Positions 8,713-17,274 of a stretch of DNA of 64,000 bases are shown here, piece after piece. The notes below the pieces were generated by a model that searched no databases, had not been told where the DNA came from, and was given only the letters and a program-made list of their open reading frames with translations. The position numbers and the translations under genes are program-made. Within the stretch, counting starts at the first letter, position 1. Each line of letters starts with the position of its first letter. Location of the stretch: the NCBI GenBank assembly GCA_900470775.1, contig UCBZ01000049.1, positions 12,266-76,265 of the forward strand, given 5' to 3'. This stretch comes from Hyphomicrobiales bacterium. GTDB lineage: Bacteria; Pseudomonadota; Alphaproteobacteria; Rhizobiales; Beijerinckiaceae.

Positions 8713-9573
8713 TCAGTCCAGGCGCCGGCCGACGCGAAGGCTGTGGGCATCAGGCAACAGCGCAGCGAGGCGGGTATCGCTCTTCGGCGGCGCGACGAAG
8801 GCGCGCATGGCCTTCTTGGGCAGATCGAGATCGAGCGGCCGGCCAGGCGGCAGCGGTGCCGTGATGAGCACAGCCAAAGCCGTACTTGCGGGGGCACCGG
8901 CTGCGGGCGCGGCCGGTGCGAAGGCCAGCGGCGCGGCGGCGAAGGACGTCGGCGCCGCAGACGAGGCGGTCGTGGCCAGAGGCGCAGGCTCGGACACGGC
9001 TGCGAGCTGATAGCTCGGCTCCTCGATACGGCGACGCTCGGGCCGTTCGCCCTTCACATAGAAGGCGTTGCCGCCCGCCACCGTCACGTAATGCATGTTC
9101 GCGTAGGAGAATCGCATCCCGGCCATGTGAAAGTGCTTGGCGTTGCCCACCGCCTCGGCGCGCTTGCCATCCAGGATCGCCTCCGCGGCCGCCTCGACCC
9201 TCGGCAGGTCGCGCGCCGCCATGGAGCGTGACAGGACGCCCGGCGCGAACTGACGCGGCGCGCCGACGACGCCGCAGATCGTCTCGGGATAGCGCGGCGA
9301 TTCCACCCGGTTCATCACGACCGTGCCGACGCTGAGCAGGCCCGTGTCGCTCGACCGATTCGATTCGAAATACATCGCGCGGACGAGGCATTCCTTCTCG
9401 CGCGGATCGGCTTTGGCCAGGGCGATAGCGCGTTTGCGAGCTTCCTGGGGTGATTTGGCGACTGGTGCGGCGGTTGTCGAAGCGGTCTCGACAGGCGACA
9501 TGCTGCAGGCGCCGAGCGCCGGCGCAGCCAGTGAAATCAGCAGCGGGATCGCTTTGCGGCTGTAGCGGGTCAT
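8713..9573 (-). CDS. SleB-type cell wall hydrolase, lipoprotein
   Basis: 286 residues from ATG 9573. A longer reading starts at 9618, but the inner start gives a clean signal peptide with lipobox LGAC (Cys22). The Hydrolase_2/SleB domain (about 55-165) shows ECLVRAMYFESN with the predicted catalytic Glu, SVGTVVMNRV, and ICGVVGAPRQFAPG. Such enzymes cleave peptidoglycan, probably as lytic transglycosylase-like hydrolases. The C-terminal third is Ala/Pro-rich and low complexity, with a terminal Arg-rich segment. The protein would sit in the periplasm, anchored to a membrane. Confidence 0.85.
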   Translation of the reverse strand: MTRYSRKAIPLLISLAAPALGACSMSPVETASTTAAPVAKSPQEARKRAIALAKADPREKECLVRAMYFESNRSSDTGLLSVGTVVMNRVESPRYPETICGVVGAPRQFAPGVLSRSMAARDLPRVEAAAEAILDGKRAEAVGNAKHFHMAGMRFSYANMHYVTVAGGNAFYVKGERPERRRIEEPSYQLAAVSEPAPLATTASSAAPTSFAAAPLAFAPAAPAAGAPASTALAVLITAPLPPGRPLDLDLPKKAMRAFVAPPKSDTRLAALLPDAHSLRVGRRLD

Positions 9574-9841
9574 CCCCGAGAAACGGACAGCATCGGCAGC
9601 GATCACGGCGCGCTTCATGCGGCAGCCTCCTGATTGGGGATCTGGGCTGCCGCAGGCGGCGGGCCGTCGTCACCGGAAGGAACGCGGAAACTCTTAACAG
9701 AAAGTTAATCCCGGACGGAAGGGGAAAGGTCGTGAGGGGCGGAAGGCGGCTCGGCGGCGGCGGTCGAACCAGCGGCCCTCATAGTGAGGAGCGCCGCGAG
9801 GCGCGATGCCGCCAGGATGCCCGCGCGGTTCCCTCGGACCA

Positions 9842-10078
9842 TCAACCCCCGTCATCGACGTCAGCGGGTTCTTTGCCACCCTCATATCGCAGCAGGTCTC
9901 CCGGCTGGCATTGCAGCACTGCGCATATGCGCGACAGCGTGTCGAAACGCATGCCGCGCACCTTCCCCGACTTGAGCTGCGAGACCTGCTGCTCAGTCAG
10001 CCCGATGCGCTGGGCGAGTTCCTTCGAGCGCATCTTGCGGCGCGCGAGCATGATATCGAGTTCGACGACGACGGGCAT
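9842..10078 (-). CDS. XRE-family helix-turn-helix regulator
   Basis: 78 residues, essentially one Cro/CI-type HTH domain: the recognition helix region reads RSKELAQRIGLTEQQVSQLKSGKV (about 17-40), followed by FDTLSRICAVLQCQPGDLL. It is of the short type commonly encoded beside DUF2975 membrane proteins. Here the DUF2975 gene ends 9 bp upstream on the same strand, so the two form an operon. Targets are unknown; autoregulation of the AT-rich promoter region near 10.7 kb is plausible. Confidence 0.88.
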   Translation of the reverse strand: MPVVVELDIMLARRKMRSKELAQRIGLTEQQVSQLKSGKVRGMRFDTLSRICAVLQCQPGDLLRYEGGKEPADVDDGG

Positions 10079-10087
10079 CAGGACGAC

Positions 10088-10660
10088 TTACACGAAACTC
10101 TGATTCTCGTCCGACAGGCGGATCGCCTCCCGCAACACATGGCCGAAGGCGATCAGCGCGGCACCCGCAGCCATGGCGGCGAAGACCCCGGGATCAAGCG
10201 TGATCGCCAGATGTCTCTGCCCCACCGGGTTGTCGATCGTCATCGCGATGCTCTGCAGGGCCCGAACCACCGGCGTAGCGGCACCGCAGGAGACCAGGAG
10301 CCAGCCCACGCGCAGCAGCGAAGCCGCGTTCTCATCGACGAGAATCCTGCCCTCGCCGAAGGCCCGGAACAACGTCCCCAGCCTCAGCATCGCCAGAACA
10401 AAGAGGAGCGCGGGAATCCAGGCGAGCCCGAACGCGGCCCAGTAGCCCCTTGGCGAAGGCGAGATCAGGGCGTCCCGCAGTCCGATCGTGCTGCGGGCAT
10501 GATGGAAAAGCGCTTCGGCATCCGTCCAGAGCCAGATCAAACCGACGACCATCAGCGACCCGGCGGCGTAGCTGAAGGCGCGTGCCCAGAGACTGACCTT
10601 ACGAAGGCGCATGGCGGCGTCGCGGGGAAACGGCGCAGCGGATTGAAGCGGCATCGACAT
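10088..10660 (-). CDS. DUF2975-like integral membrane protein
   Basis: 190 residues from ATG 10660, chosen over 10714 because GAGGAA lies 8 nt upstream. Four hydrophobic segments are visible (about 25-45, 75-95, 118-136, 155-175), the layout of DUF2975 proteins, with the conserved stretch LGTLFRAFGEGRILVDENA. The family has no known biochemical function. It is regularly paired with a tiny XRE regulator, as here with the next gene, suggesting that the membrane protein senses or antagonises something relevant to the regulator (inference). Confidence 0.8.
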   Translation of the reverse strand: MSMPLQSAAPFPRDAAMRLRKVSLWARAFSYAAGSLMVVGLIWLWTDAEALFHHARSTIGLRDALISPSPRGYWAAFGLAWIPALLFVLAMLRLGTLFRAFGEGRILVDENAASLLRVGWLLVSCGAATPVVRALQSIAMTIDNPVGQRHLAITLDPGVFAAMAAGAALIAFGHVLREAIRLSDENQSFV

Positions 10661-10673
10661 AATGATTTCCTCG

Positions 10674-10715
10674 ATTGACAAAATTAAACTAAGAGATGAA
10701 TTATTATACGTCAAT
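10674..10715. promoter_or_regulatory. AT-rich divergent promoter region with inverted repeat
   Basis: Between the DUF2975 gene (minus) and a lipoprotein gene (plus) lies a strikingly AT-rich stretch in GC-rich DNA. ATTGAC (10674-10679) and GTCAAT (10710-10715) form an inverted repeat, and each half is also a TTGAC-type -35. On the plus strand TTGACA (10675-10680) is followed 18 bp later by AATTAT, a fair -10 for the lipoprotein. The XRE protein is a candidate binder. Inference from sequence only. Confidence 0.55.
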
Positions 10716-10735
10716 CACAAATCTGAAGAGTCCCG

Positions 10736-11362
10736 ATGCGCATCCCTCCCTTCGCTAGCCTCCTGCTCGCCGGCCTCGCGGCCGCCTGCGGCCATATTCC
10801 CCTGACATCGCTGCCGAAGCTCTCGAAGATCGATATTCGCACGACGGACCTGGCGCAGTTGCGTGCCGGGATCAGCCTGCCGGCCGACGTCCGCCCCCTG
10901 CCGGGCGGCGTCACCATGACCATCGTTGCGCTGTCAAAGGATGGCGGACGCCATGAGCGCAAGGCCGTGCTGGAGGAGGTGCGCGACGCTGTGGAGCTCG
11001 CATCCCTGCCGGTTCTGGCCGCGCCGGGACGGCGCTTCACGCTGTTCAGGCTCAGCCCAACGGATGCCGCCCGTCTGGGCGCGTTCCGCGAGGAGATGTT
11101 CGCCGGTCCGCACAATGACGGCAACCGCGGCAGCCTCTCGCTCGGCGCCGACAAGGCCTGCCGAACCGGAGAACCCTCCGCGACACCGATCACCATGACC
11201 GGCTATCTTAGAACGTCAGAAACCCAGGACTATGTCCTGCTGATGCGCGACTTCGACCTGACCGCAGCGGCGCGCGCGATCGATCCCAAGATCGACCTGG
11301 CCACCGCCATCCCGCCCTGCGAAGGTCTGCCTAGCGCCCCTCTCAGCGCCCCTCGCGCCTGA
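10736..11362 (+). CDS. Putative lipoprotein of unknown function
   Basis: 208 residues. The N-terminal signal ends in LAAACGH, a lipobox with Cys18. The rest is a soluble alpha/beta-looking domain with two later Cys (TACRTGE-like region near 142 and PPCEGLP near 195) that may pair. No family recognised. It is transcribed divergently from the DUF2975-XRE pair, from a short AT-rich leader with GAAGAG before the ATG. Its 3' end overlaps the convergent MoxR gene by 20 bp. Confidence 0.72.
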   Translation: MRIPPFASLLLAGLAAACGHIPLTSLPKLSKIDIRTTDLAQLRAGISLPADVRPLPGGVTMTIVALSKDGGRHERKAVLEEVRDAVELASLPVLAAPGRRFTLFRLSPTDAARLGAFREEMFAGPHNDGNRGSLSLGADKACRTGEPSATPITMTGYLRTSETQDYVLLMRDFDLTAAARAIDPKIDLATAIPPCEGLPSAPLSAPRA

Positions 11363-12188
11363 CCATGAAGGCGAGCTTCTCGAACAGCGAGACGTCCTGC
11401 TCGTTCTTCAACAGCGCACCATGCAGCGGCGGGATCAGCTTGCGCGGATCGCGCTCGCGCAGCATCTCCGGCGTCATCTCGTCGGCGACGAGGAGCTTCA
11501 GCCAGTCGAGCAGCTCGGAGGTCGAGGGTTTCTTCTTGATGCCCGGCACCTCGCGGACCTCGAAGAACAGCTTCAGCGCCTCCTCCATCAGCCGCTTCTT
11601 GATGCCGGGGAAATGCACCTCGACGATTCGCTGCATCGTCTCCGTGTCGGGAAAGCGGATGTAGTGGAAGAAGCAGCGCCGCAGGAAGGCGTCGGGCAGC
11701 TCCTTCTCGTTGTTGGAGGTGATGATCATCACCGGCCGGCGCGCGGCCCTGATCGTCTCGCCGGTCTCGTAGACATGGAACTCCATGCGGTCGAGTTCGA
11801 GCAGCAGGTCGTTGGGGAACTCGATATCGGCCTTGTCGATCTCGTCGATCAGCAGCACCGGGCGCTCGGCCGAGACAAAGGCGTCCCAGAGCTTGCCGCG
11901 TTTGATGTAGTTGCCGATCTCCGACACCCGCGGGTCGCCGAGCTGGCTGTCACGCAGGCGGCTGACCGCGTCGTATTCGTAGAGCCCCTGCTGCGCCTTG
12001 GTGGTCGATTTGATGTGCCAGGTGATCAGCGGCGCGCCCAGGGCCGCCGCGATTTCCTCGGCCAGCACGGTCTTGCCGGTGCCGGGCTCGCCCTTGACCA
12101 GCAGCGGCCGCTCCAGCCGGATCGCGGCATTCACCGCAACCGTCAGATCCTCGGTGGCGACGTAGTTCTCGGTGCCGGAAAAACGCAT
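11343..12188 (-). CDS. MoxR-family AAA+ ATPase
   Basis: 281 residues from ATG 12188, preceded by GAAGG; the ORF can be read to 12371 but those residues do not match the family. Walker A is GEPGTGKTVLAEE (about 36-48), Walker B is VLLIDEIDKAD, sensor 1 is MIITSNNEKELPDAFLRRCFFHYI. MoxR ATPases act as chaperones that help mature or activate partner complexes, often with a VWA-domain protein encoded next door. The usual partner would be a CoxE/VWA protein, but none is visible here. The Mo-hydroxylase at 22-24 kb is a conceivable client, but at 10 kb distance this is speculative. Confidence 0.9.
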   Translation of the reverse strand: MRFSGTENYVATEDLTVAVNAAIRLERPLLVKGEPGTGKTVLAEEIAAALGAPLITWHIKSTTKAQQGLYEYDAVSRLRDSQLGDPRVSEIGNYIKRGKLWDAFVSAERPVLLIDEIDKADIEFPNDLLLELDRMEFHVYETGETIRAARRPVMIITSNNEKELPDAFLRRCFFHYIRFPDTETMQRIVEVHFPGIKKRLMEEALKLFFEVREVPGIKKKPSTSELLDWLKLLVADEMTPEMLRERDPRKLIPPLHGALLKNEQDVSLFEKLAFMVRREGR

Positions 12189-12413
12189 GCAGGAAGCCTT
12201 CTGAGCGATGTCGGACAAGGCTAGCCCAGGATGCACGCGACAGGAAACCTCCGATCGATCACGCTCCGCGCAAGCTGCCTGCGCTAAGGCCAAAGGCGGA
12301 AAGGCGAATTTCGGCGGCAGCCAAGTGACGATGATGTCGCGGCGGTTGTGTTGCCACGCCCCAGACCGCACAGTTCGCGGGCTTCCTCATCGCTCGAATC
12401 GCAAGGCGCCGCC

Positions 12414-14204
12414 GTGGCCGGAACCGTCGATCCTTCCGTCTACAAGGACGCCATCGTCGTGCTCGCGACGGCCGGCGTGATCGTGCCTTTCGCCAAGAGC
12501 CTGAAGATCAATTCGATCGTCGCCTTCATGGCCTGCGGCGCCCTGCTCGGCCCCTTCGGGCTCGGCGGCTTTTCCGCAACGGTCCCCTTCCTCGACGCGA
12601 TCACCGTCTCCAGCCCTGAGGCGCTGGCAGGTCCCGCCGAACTGGGCGTCGCCTTCCTGCTCTTCGTGATCGGGCTGGAGCTCTCCTTCGAGCGTCTGGT
12701 GACGATGCGGCGGCTGGTCTTCGGGCTGGGCCTGGGCCAGGTCGCGCTCTCGGCCGGCGCCATCGGCGCGGTCGCCTATGCGCTGGGCCAGCCGGCGGCG
12801 GCCTCGCTCATCATCGGATTCGGCCTCGCGCTGTCCTCAACCGCGATGGTGGTCGAACTGCTCTCGGCCAGGAAGCGCATGACCTCATCGGCCGGCCGCG
12901 CGAGCTTTGCCGTGCTGCTCTGCCAGGACATCGCCGTCATCCCGCTGCTCTTCCTCGTCAGCGTGCTCGGCGCGCAGAACGGCGGCGGCTCGCTGCTGGC
13001 GGGCCTTGCCCAGGCGCTGCTCCAGGCCTTTGCCGCCATCGCAACGATCGTGCTCGTCGGGCGGCGGGGCCTGCGCCCGCTCTTCCGCCTCGTCGCCTCG
13101 ACCGATTCCTCCGAGAGCTTCATGGCAGCCACGCTGCTGGTCGCGCTCGGCACCGGAATGATCGCCGCCGCCGCCGGCCTGTCGATGGGGCTTGGCGCCT
13201 TCATCGCCGGGCTCTTGCTGGCGGAGACGGAGTATCGCCGCGCCATCGAGGTCACCATCGAGCCGTTCAAGTCGCTGCTGATCGGCGTCTTCTTCCTCAC
13301 TGTCGGCATGGGCGTGAATCCGGCCGAACTCGCCGCGCATCCCTTCGCGATCCTGGGAATCGCGATCGGCCTCTTCGCCACGAAATCGCTGCTGGTCTTC
13401 GGACTCGCCCGCATCTTCAAGCTGTCGAAGGCGACCGCGCTCGAAGCCGCGATCATGATCGGCCCCGGCGGCGAATTCGCCTTCGTGCTGCTCAACGGCG
13501 CGGTTGCCGCCAAGCTTCTCGGACAGGCGCCGGCGAGCCTCGTGCTGGCCGGCGTCTCCCTGACCATGATCGCGCTGCCGCTGCTGGCACGCCTTGCCCG
13601 CGCGCTGTCGCTGAAGCTCGCCGCGCCGGTCATGCTGCCCGACGAGGCCAAGGTGCTGCCGCCCGACGACCATTCCGCCCGCGCGATCGTCGTCGGTGGC
13701 GGCCGCGTCGGCCAGCTCGTCGGCAGCATGCTCGAGGAGCACCGCAAGCCCTATATCGTGATCGATTCGGACGCCTCGCTGATCGCGGCCCAGCGTCGTG
13801 CAGGGCGGCCGGCCTTCTACGGTGACGCCACCAAGCCGGACTTCCTGCGGCTCTGCGGGCTCGACGAAGCCACCGCGCTGATCGTGACGATCGACTCGCC
13901 GCGCGCCGTCGATGCCACCGTGCTGGCGGCGCGCGCATTGCGGCCCGAACTCGTCATCGTCGCCCGCGCCCGCGACGCGGCCCATGCCCGCCATCTCTAC
14001 GAGATCGGCGTCAACGACGCCGTGCCGGAGACGATCGAGGCCAGCCTGCAATTGTCGGAGGCCGCGCTTGTCGGGCTGGGCGTGCCGATGGGCCTTGTCA
14101 TCGCATCCGTGCATGAACGGCGCGACGGCTTCCGCGCCCAGCTCAAGCCGTCAGATGCGTCGGCCCCAGCTCTTCCGCGAGACGCGCGCTCGCGAAGGCT
14201 GTAA
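12414..14204 (+). CDS. CPA2-family cation:proton antiporter with RCK domain (KefB-like)
   Basis: 596 residues from GTG 12414, preceded by AAGGCG. The first 390 residues hold about 12 membrane segments of the Na+/H+ exchanger (CPA2) fold, with the conserved GLELSFERL and GPGGEFAFVLL stretches. Residues about 440-560 form a TrkA-N/RCK nucleotide-binding domain with the Rossmann glycines GGGRVGQLVG and YGDATKPDFL. The RCK_C domain is absent or very short. Such proteins exchange K+ or Na+ for H+ at the inner membrane under control of NAD(H) or other ligands. The last 62 bp overlap the convergent glycosyltransferase gene. Confidence 0.9.
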   Translation: MAGTVDPSVYKDAIVVLATAGVIVPFAKSLKINSIVAFMACGALLGPFGLGGFSATVPFLDAITVSSPEALAGPAELGVAFLLFVIGLELSFERLVTMRRLVFGLGLGQVALSAGAIGAVAYALGQPAAASLIIGFGLALSSTAMVVELLSARKRMTSSAGRASFAVLLCQDIAVIPLLFLVSVLGAQNGGGSLLAGLAQALLQAFAAIATIVLVGRRGLRPLFRLVASTDSSESFMAATLLVALGTGMIAAAAGLSMGLGAFIAGLLLAETEYRRAIEVTIEPFKSLLIGVFFLTVGMGVNPAELAAHPFAILGIAIGLFATKSLLVFGLARIFKLSKATALEAAIMIGPGGEFAFVLLNGAVAAKLLGQAPASLVLAGVSLTMIALPLLARLARALSLKLAAPVMLPDEAKVLPPDDHSARAIVVGGGRVGQLVGSMLEEHRKPYIVIDSDASLIAAQRRAGRPAFYGDATKPDFLRLCGLDEATALIVTIDSPRAVDATVLAARALRPELVIVARARDAAHARHLYEIGVNDAVPETIEASLQLSEAALVGLGVPMGLVIASVHERRDGFRAQLKPSDASAPALPRDARSRRL

Positions 14205-15258
14205 CGCCCGGGGCCGGGGCGACAGCCGCGCCATTGCGCGGAATCCGGCCGGCATGCTCGCTGACGACCTGCCGGATATGGCCGTAGAACTGCGCCGCGC
14301 TGCGCTGCCAGCTATGGCTGGCGGCGAGTTCGAGACAGGTCTCCGTCGGGATGCGCAGCGCCTGCAACGCCGCCGAGCGCAGATCCTCGTTCAGAACCGC
14401 GGCCCCGCTGCCGGCGAAGACGTCGCTCGGCCCCTGCACCGGAAAGGCGGCGACTGGCAGCCCGCTGGCCGCTGCCTCCAGCAGGACGATGCCGAAGGTG
14501 TCGGTCAGACTCGGGAAGACGAAGACGTCGCAGGAGGCGTAGATCGCCGCCAGATCCTCGCCCTCGCGCGTGCCCAGGAAGGTCGCATCCGGATAGGCAC
14601 GCTGCAGGTCGGCGCGGGCGGGTCCGTCGCCGACCACGACCTTGCTGCCGGGCAACCGCAGCGACAGGAACGCCTCGAGATTCTTTTCCACCGCGACGCG
14701 CCCGACGCTGAGGAAGATCGGCCGCGGCAGGTCGAGCACGCTCTGCAGGCGCGGATGGAACAGGGACAGATCGACACCTCGCCCCCAGCGCACGATCTTC
14801 TCGAAGCCGTGCTGGCGCAGCTCGGTTTCCACTGACGCGGTCGAGACCATGACGGCCGCGGCCGGGCCATGGAAGCGGCGCAGGAAGCGGTAGCTCCAGC
14901 TTTCCGGGATCGGCCAGCGCGCCGCGACATATTGCGGAAAGCGGGTGTGGTAGCTTGTCGTGAAGGGGCGCTTCTGGGCGAGGCAGACCGCCCGCGTCAG
15001 CCAGCCGATCGGCCCCTCGGTCGCAATGTGGATATGATCGGGCGCGAAATCCTCGATCCGCTCCGCCAACGCCCGCCGCGTCGCCAGCGCGATGCGGATA
15101 TCGGGATAGCTCGGCAAGCCGATCTGGCGGAAGCCCTCGGGCGTCAGCATCTTCGGCGTCACCCCGAAATCGGGTCCGGCCTCCGCCATCCGCTCCAGCG
15201 AGCGGACGACGCCATTGATCTGCGGACGCCAGGCATCCGTCGCGATCATGACGCGCAT
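14143..15258 (-). CDS. Glycosyltransferase family 4 (GT-B)
   Basis: 371 residues. N-terminal GT4 acceptor domain begins MIATDAWRPQINGVVRS; the C-terminal donor domain has SVGRVAVEKN, KVVVGDGP and the EX7E-like PSLTDTFGIVLLEAAASGLPVA. Similar proteins transfer mannose or sulfoquinovose/glucuronic acid to lipids (PimB/SqdX-like). The start ATG 15258 shares its region with the stop of the upstream phosphoesterase, so the two are translationally coupled; the pairing suggests a joint role in glycolipid or envelope synthesis. Donor and acceptor cannot be told. The 3' end overlaps the antiporter gene on the other strand. Confidence 0.88.
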   Translation of the reverse strand: MRVMIATDAWRPQINGVVRSLERMAEAGPDFGVTPKMLTPEGFRQIGLPSYPDIRIALATRRALAERIEDFAPDHIHIATEGPIGWLTRAVCLAQKRPFTTSYHTRFPQYVAARWPIPESWSYRFLRRFHGPAAAVMVSTASVETELRQHGFEKIVRWGRGVDLSLFHPRLQSVLDLPRPIFLSVGRVAVEKNLEAFLSLRLPGSKVVVGDGPARADLQRAYPDATFLGTREGEDLAAIYASCDVFVFPSLTDTFGIVLLEAAASGLPVAAFPVQGPSDVFAGSGAAVLNEDLRSAALQALRIPTETCLELAASHSWQRSAAQFYGHIRQVVSEHAGRIPRNGAAVAPAPGVTAFASARLAEELGPTHLTA

Positions 15259-16088
15259 CAGGCCGCCTCGACCAGCGCCGGCACCGGTGTCGGCCGCGCC
15301 GGCACCACGACCGGCACGGGCGCCTCACCCCTGAGACGGCCTTGCGGCCAGCGGATCATCTCGAAGCGCCCGTCATGATGCTCGATGAAGGCGGTGCAGC
15401 TTTCGACCCAGTCGCCGGTGTTGATGTAGGTCAGGCCGTCGATCTCGCGGTAGGCGGCGTGGTGGATATGGCCGCAGACGACGCCGTCGGCATGGTGCCG
15501 GCGCGCTTCCGCCGCCAGGCAGGTCTCGAACTCGCCGATATAGTTGACCGCGTTCTTGACCTTGTTCTTGGCCCAGGCGGAGAGGGACCAGTGCGGCAGC
15601 GCAAACCAGCGCCTGATCTTGTTGACCACCGTGTTGGAGGCCAGCGCGATCGTGTAGGCCCAGTCGCCCAGCAGCGCGAGCCATTTGGCGTTGCGCACCA
15701 CGAGGTCGAACAGGTCGCCATGGATGACCAGCAGGCGCTTGCCGTCGGCGGTTTCGTGGATGATCTCGTCGACGAGCGTGATGCCGCCGAATTGCAGCCC
15801 GGTGAAATCCCGCAGGAAATCATCGTGATTGCCGGTGACGTAGATCAGCTTCGAGCCCTTGCGCACCTTGCGCAAAAGCTTCTGGATCACGTCGTTATGC
15901 GACTGCGGAAAATACCAGCCGCTCTTCAGCCGCCAGCCGTCGATGATGTCGCCGACCAGATAGATCTGCGGGGCATCATAGGCCCGCAGGAATTCCAGGA
16001 CCAGATCAGCCTGCGCCCCGCGCGTGCCAAGGTGCAGATCCGAAATGAAGATGCTGCGAACCTGCTTCGCGTCGTCCTCGTCGCCCAT
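15258..16088 (-). CDS. UDP-2,3-diacylglucosamine diphosphatase-like metallophosphoesterase
   Basis: 276 residues from ATG 16088; upstream ATGs at 16124 and 16139 are possible. Calcineurin-like metal-binding motifs appear in order: FISDLHLGTRG, LVGDIIDGW, VTGNHDDFL, VIHGDLFD and VCGHIHHA. This is the LpxH-like arrangement, in which a dinuclear metal centre hydrolyses UDP-2,3-diacylglucosamine to lipid X. Alphaproteobacteria generally use LpxI for that step, so the natural substrate of this copy may be another pyrophosphate. It overlaps the downstream glycosyltransferase start and diverges from the SDR gene at 16213. Confidence 0.82.
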   Translation of the reverse strand: MGDEDDAKQVRSIFISDLHLGTRGAQADLVLEFLRAYDAPQIYLVGDIIDGWRLKSGWYFPQSHNDVIQKLLRKVRKGSKLIYVTGNHDDFLRDFTGLQFGGITLVDEIIHETADGKRLLVIHGDLFDLVVRNAKWLALLGDWAYTIALASNTVVNKIRRWFALPHWSLSAWAKNKVKNAVNYIGEFETCLAAEARRHHADGVVCGHIHHAAYREIDGLTYINTGDWVESCTAFIEHHDGRFEMIRWPQGRLRGEAPVPVVVPARPTPVPALVEAA

Positions 16089-16212
16089 GCCACCCGGCCC
16101 ATCTCGTTGCGATGCGTCCGGCATGTGTCTGATTTGCATTGCGCTTTGATGACGGAACCAGCGATCCGTGGTCTGTCTGCGGTTCAAGGCACGAAGCCTT
16201 CGGAGCAATGAG

Positions 16213-16992
16213 ATGGATCTTGGAATTTCCGGCCGCACGGCCATCGTCTGCGCCTCCAGCAAAGGTCTCGGTCGCGCCTGCGCGCAGGCACTGGCCGAAG
16301 CCGGCTGCACCGTCGTCGTCAATGGCCGCGACGCGGCCACGCTCGAAGCCACCGCGAGCCAGATTCGTGCCAGCACCGGCGCGACCGTCATCGCCGTCGT
16401 CGCCGACGTTTCGAGCCGTGCCGGTCAGGACGCCCTGCTCGCGGCGGCCCCCGATCCCGACATCCTGATCAACAACAATGGCGGCCCCCCGCCGAAACCG
16501 TTTCGCGATGTATCCCGCGAGGCGCTTTTGGAAGGCGTCGTCCAGAACATGGCGACGCCGCTCGAACTGGTGCAGCGCGTCGTCGACGGCATGATCGCCA
16601 GACGCTTCGGGCGAATCGTCAACATCACCTCGGCCAGCGTGCTGACCCCGCTGACCGGGCTCGACGTCTCCTCGGCGGCACGGGCCGGGCTCACCGCCTT
16701 CCTCGCTGGCGTCGCCCGCGAGGTCGCCCATGCCAATGTCACGATCAACAACGTCCTGCCGGGCAGCTTCGATACCGACCGGCTGAAAAGCGGGCTGACG
16801 AAGATGGCCGCGATCAAGGGCCTGAGCGTCGACGAATTCGCCGAGCAGCGCCGGAAGGACGTGCCCGCCGGGCGTTTCGGCGAGGCCGACGAATTCGGCA
16901 AGCTCTGCGCTTTCCTCGCCAGCGCCCATGCCGGCTACATCACGGGCCAGAACTTTCTGATCGACGGCGGAGCCTTCAGGGGCAGCTTCTGA
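16213..16992 (+). CDS. SDR-family protein with non-canonical active site
   Basis: 259 residues from ATG 16213 (CGGAG upstream). Overall it is a classical short-chain dehydrogenase: DILINNNGGP, INNVLPGSFDTDR and the C-terminal YITGQNFLIDGGAF. But the cofactor loop reads CASSKGLG in place of TGxxxGxG, and 13 residues after Ser140 the expected Tyr-x3-Lys is Ser153-x3-Arg157. This pattern is seen in a subgroup of SDRs annotated as 3-oxoacyl-ACP reductase-like, whose chemistry is unclear. It may reduce a substrate by another route or be non-catalytic. It stands alone, divergent from the phosphoesterase. Confidence 0.85.
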   Translation: MDLGISGRTAIVCASSKGLGRACAQALAEAGCTVVVNGRDAATLEATASQIRASTGATVIAVVADVSSRAGQDALLAAAPDPDILINNNGGPPPKPFRDVSREALLEGVVQNMATPLELVQRVVDGMIARRFGRIVNITSASVLTPLTGLDVSSAARAGLTAFLAGVAREVAHANVTINNVLPGSFDTDRLKSGLTKMAAIKGLSVDEFAEQRRKDVPAGRFGEADEFGKLCAFLASAHAGYITGQNFLIDGGAFRGSF

Positions 16993-17004
16993 GAGTTTAT
17001 GGGC

Positions 17005-17135
17005 ACCTCAGCCCTCATCCTGAGGAGCCGCGAAGCGGCGTCTCGAAGGATGATCCAGATATCTCCGGAGCCTCGGCGAGCATCCTTCGAGACGCCAATC
17101 CGATCGGAATGGCTCCTCAGGATGAGGGCTGAGGT
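17005..17135. repeat. Large intergenic palindrome with nested arms
   Basis: Outer arms 17005-17029 and 17111-17135 are perfect 25-bp inverted repeats; inner arms 17037-17052 and 17081-17096 are perfect 16-bp inverted repeats. The unit therefore folds into a long interrupted cruciform or RNA hairpin. It resembles the mosaic palindromic elements scattered in many rhizobial-type genomes. It lies between the SDR and the EamA gene, both on the plus strand. Nothing else is recognisable in 16993-17274. Confidence 0.9.
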
Positions 17136-17274
17136 TGGTCCGGGCGACGTCGAATTTGCACCGATAGGCGGCAGGCTGCCCGCCCGCCGCCTATCGGGGT
17201 TGCAGGCTTAACGCTTTGAAGCCCCGGCTGCGCGTGTTCTAACGGCGCGCACCTTCGCGGCGTTCGCCGCCGCC

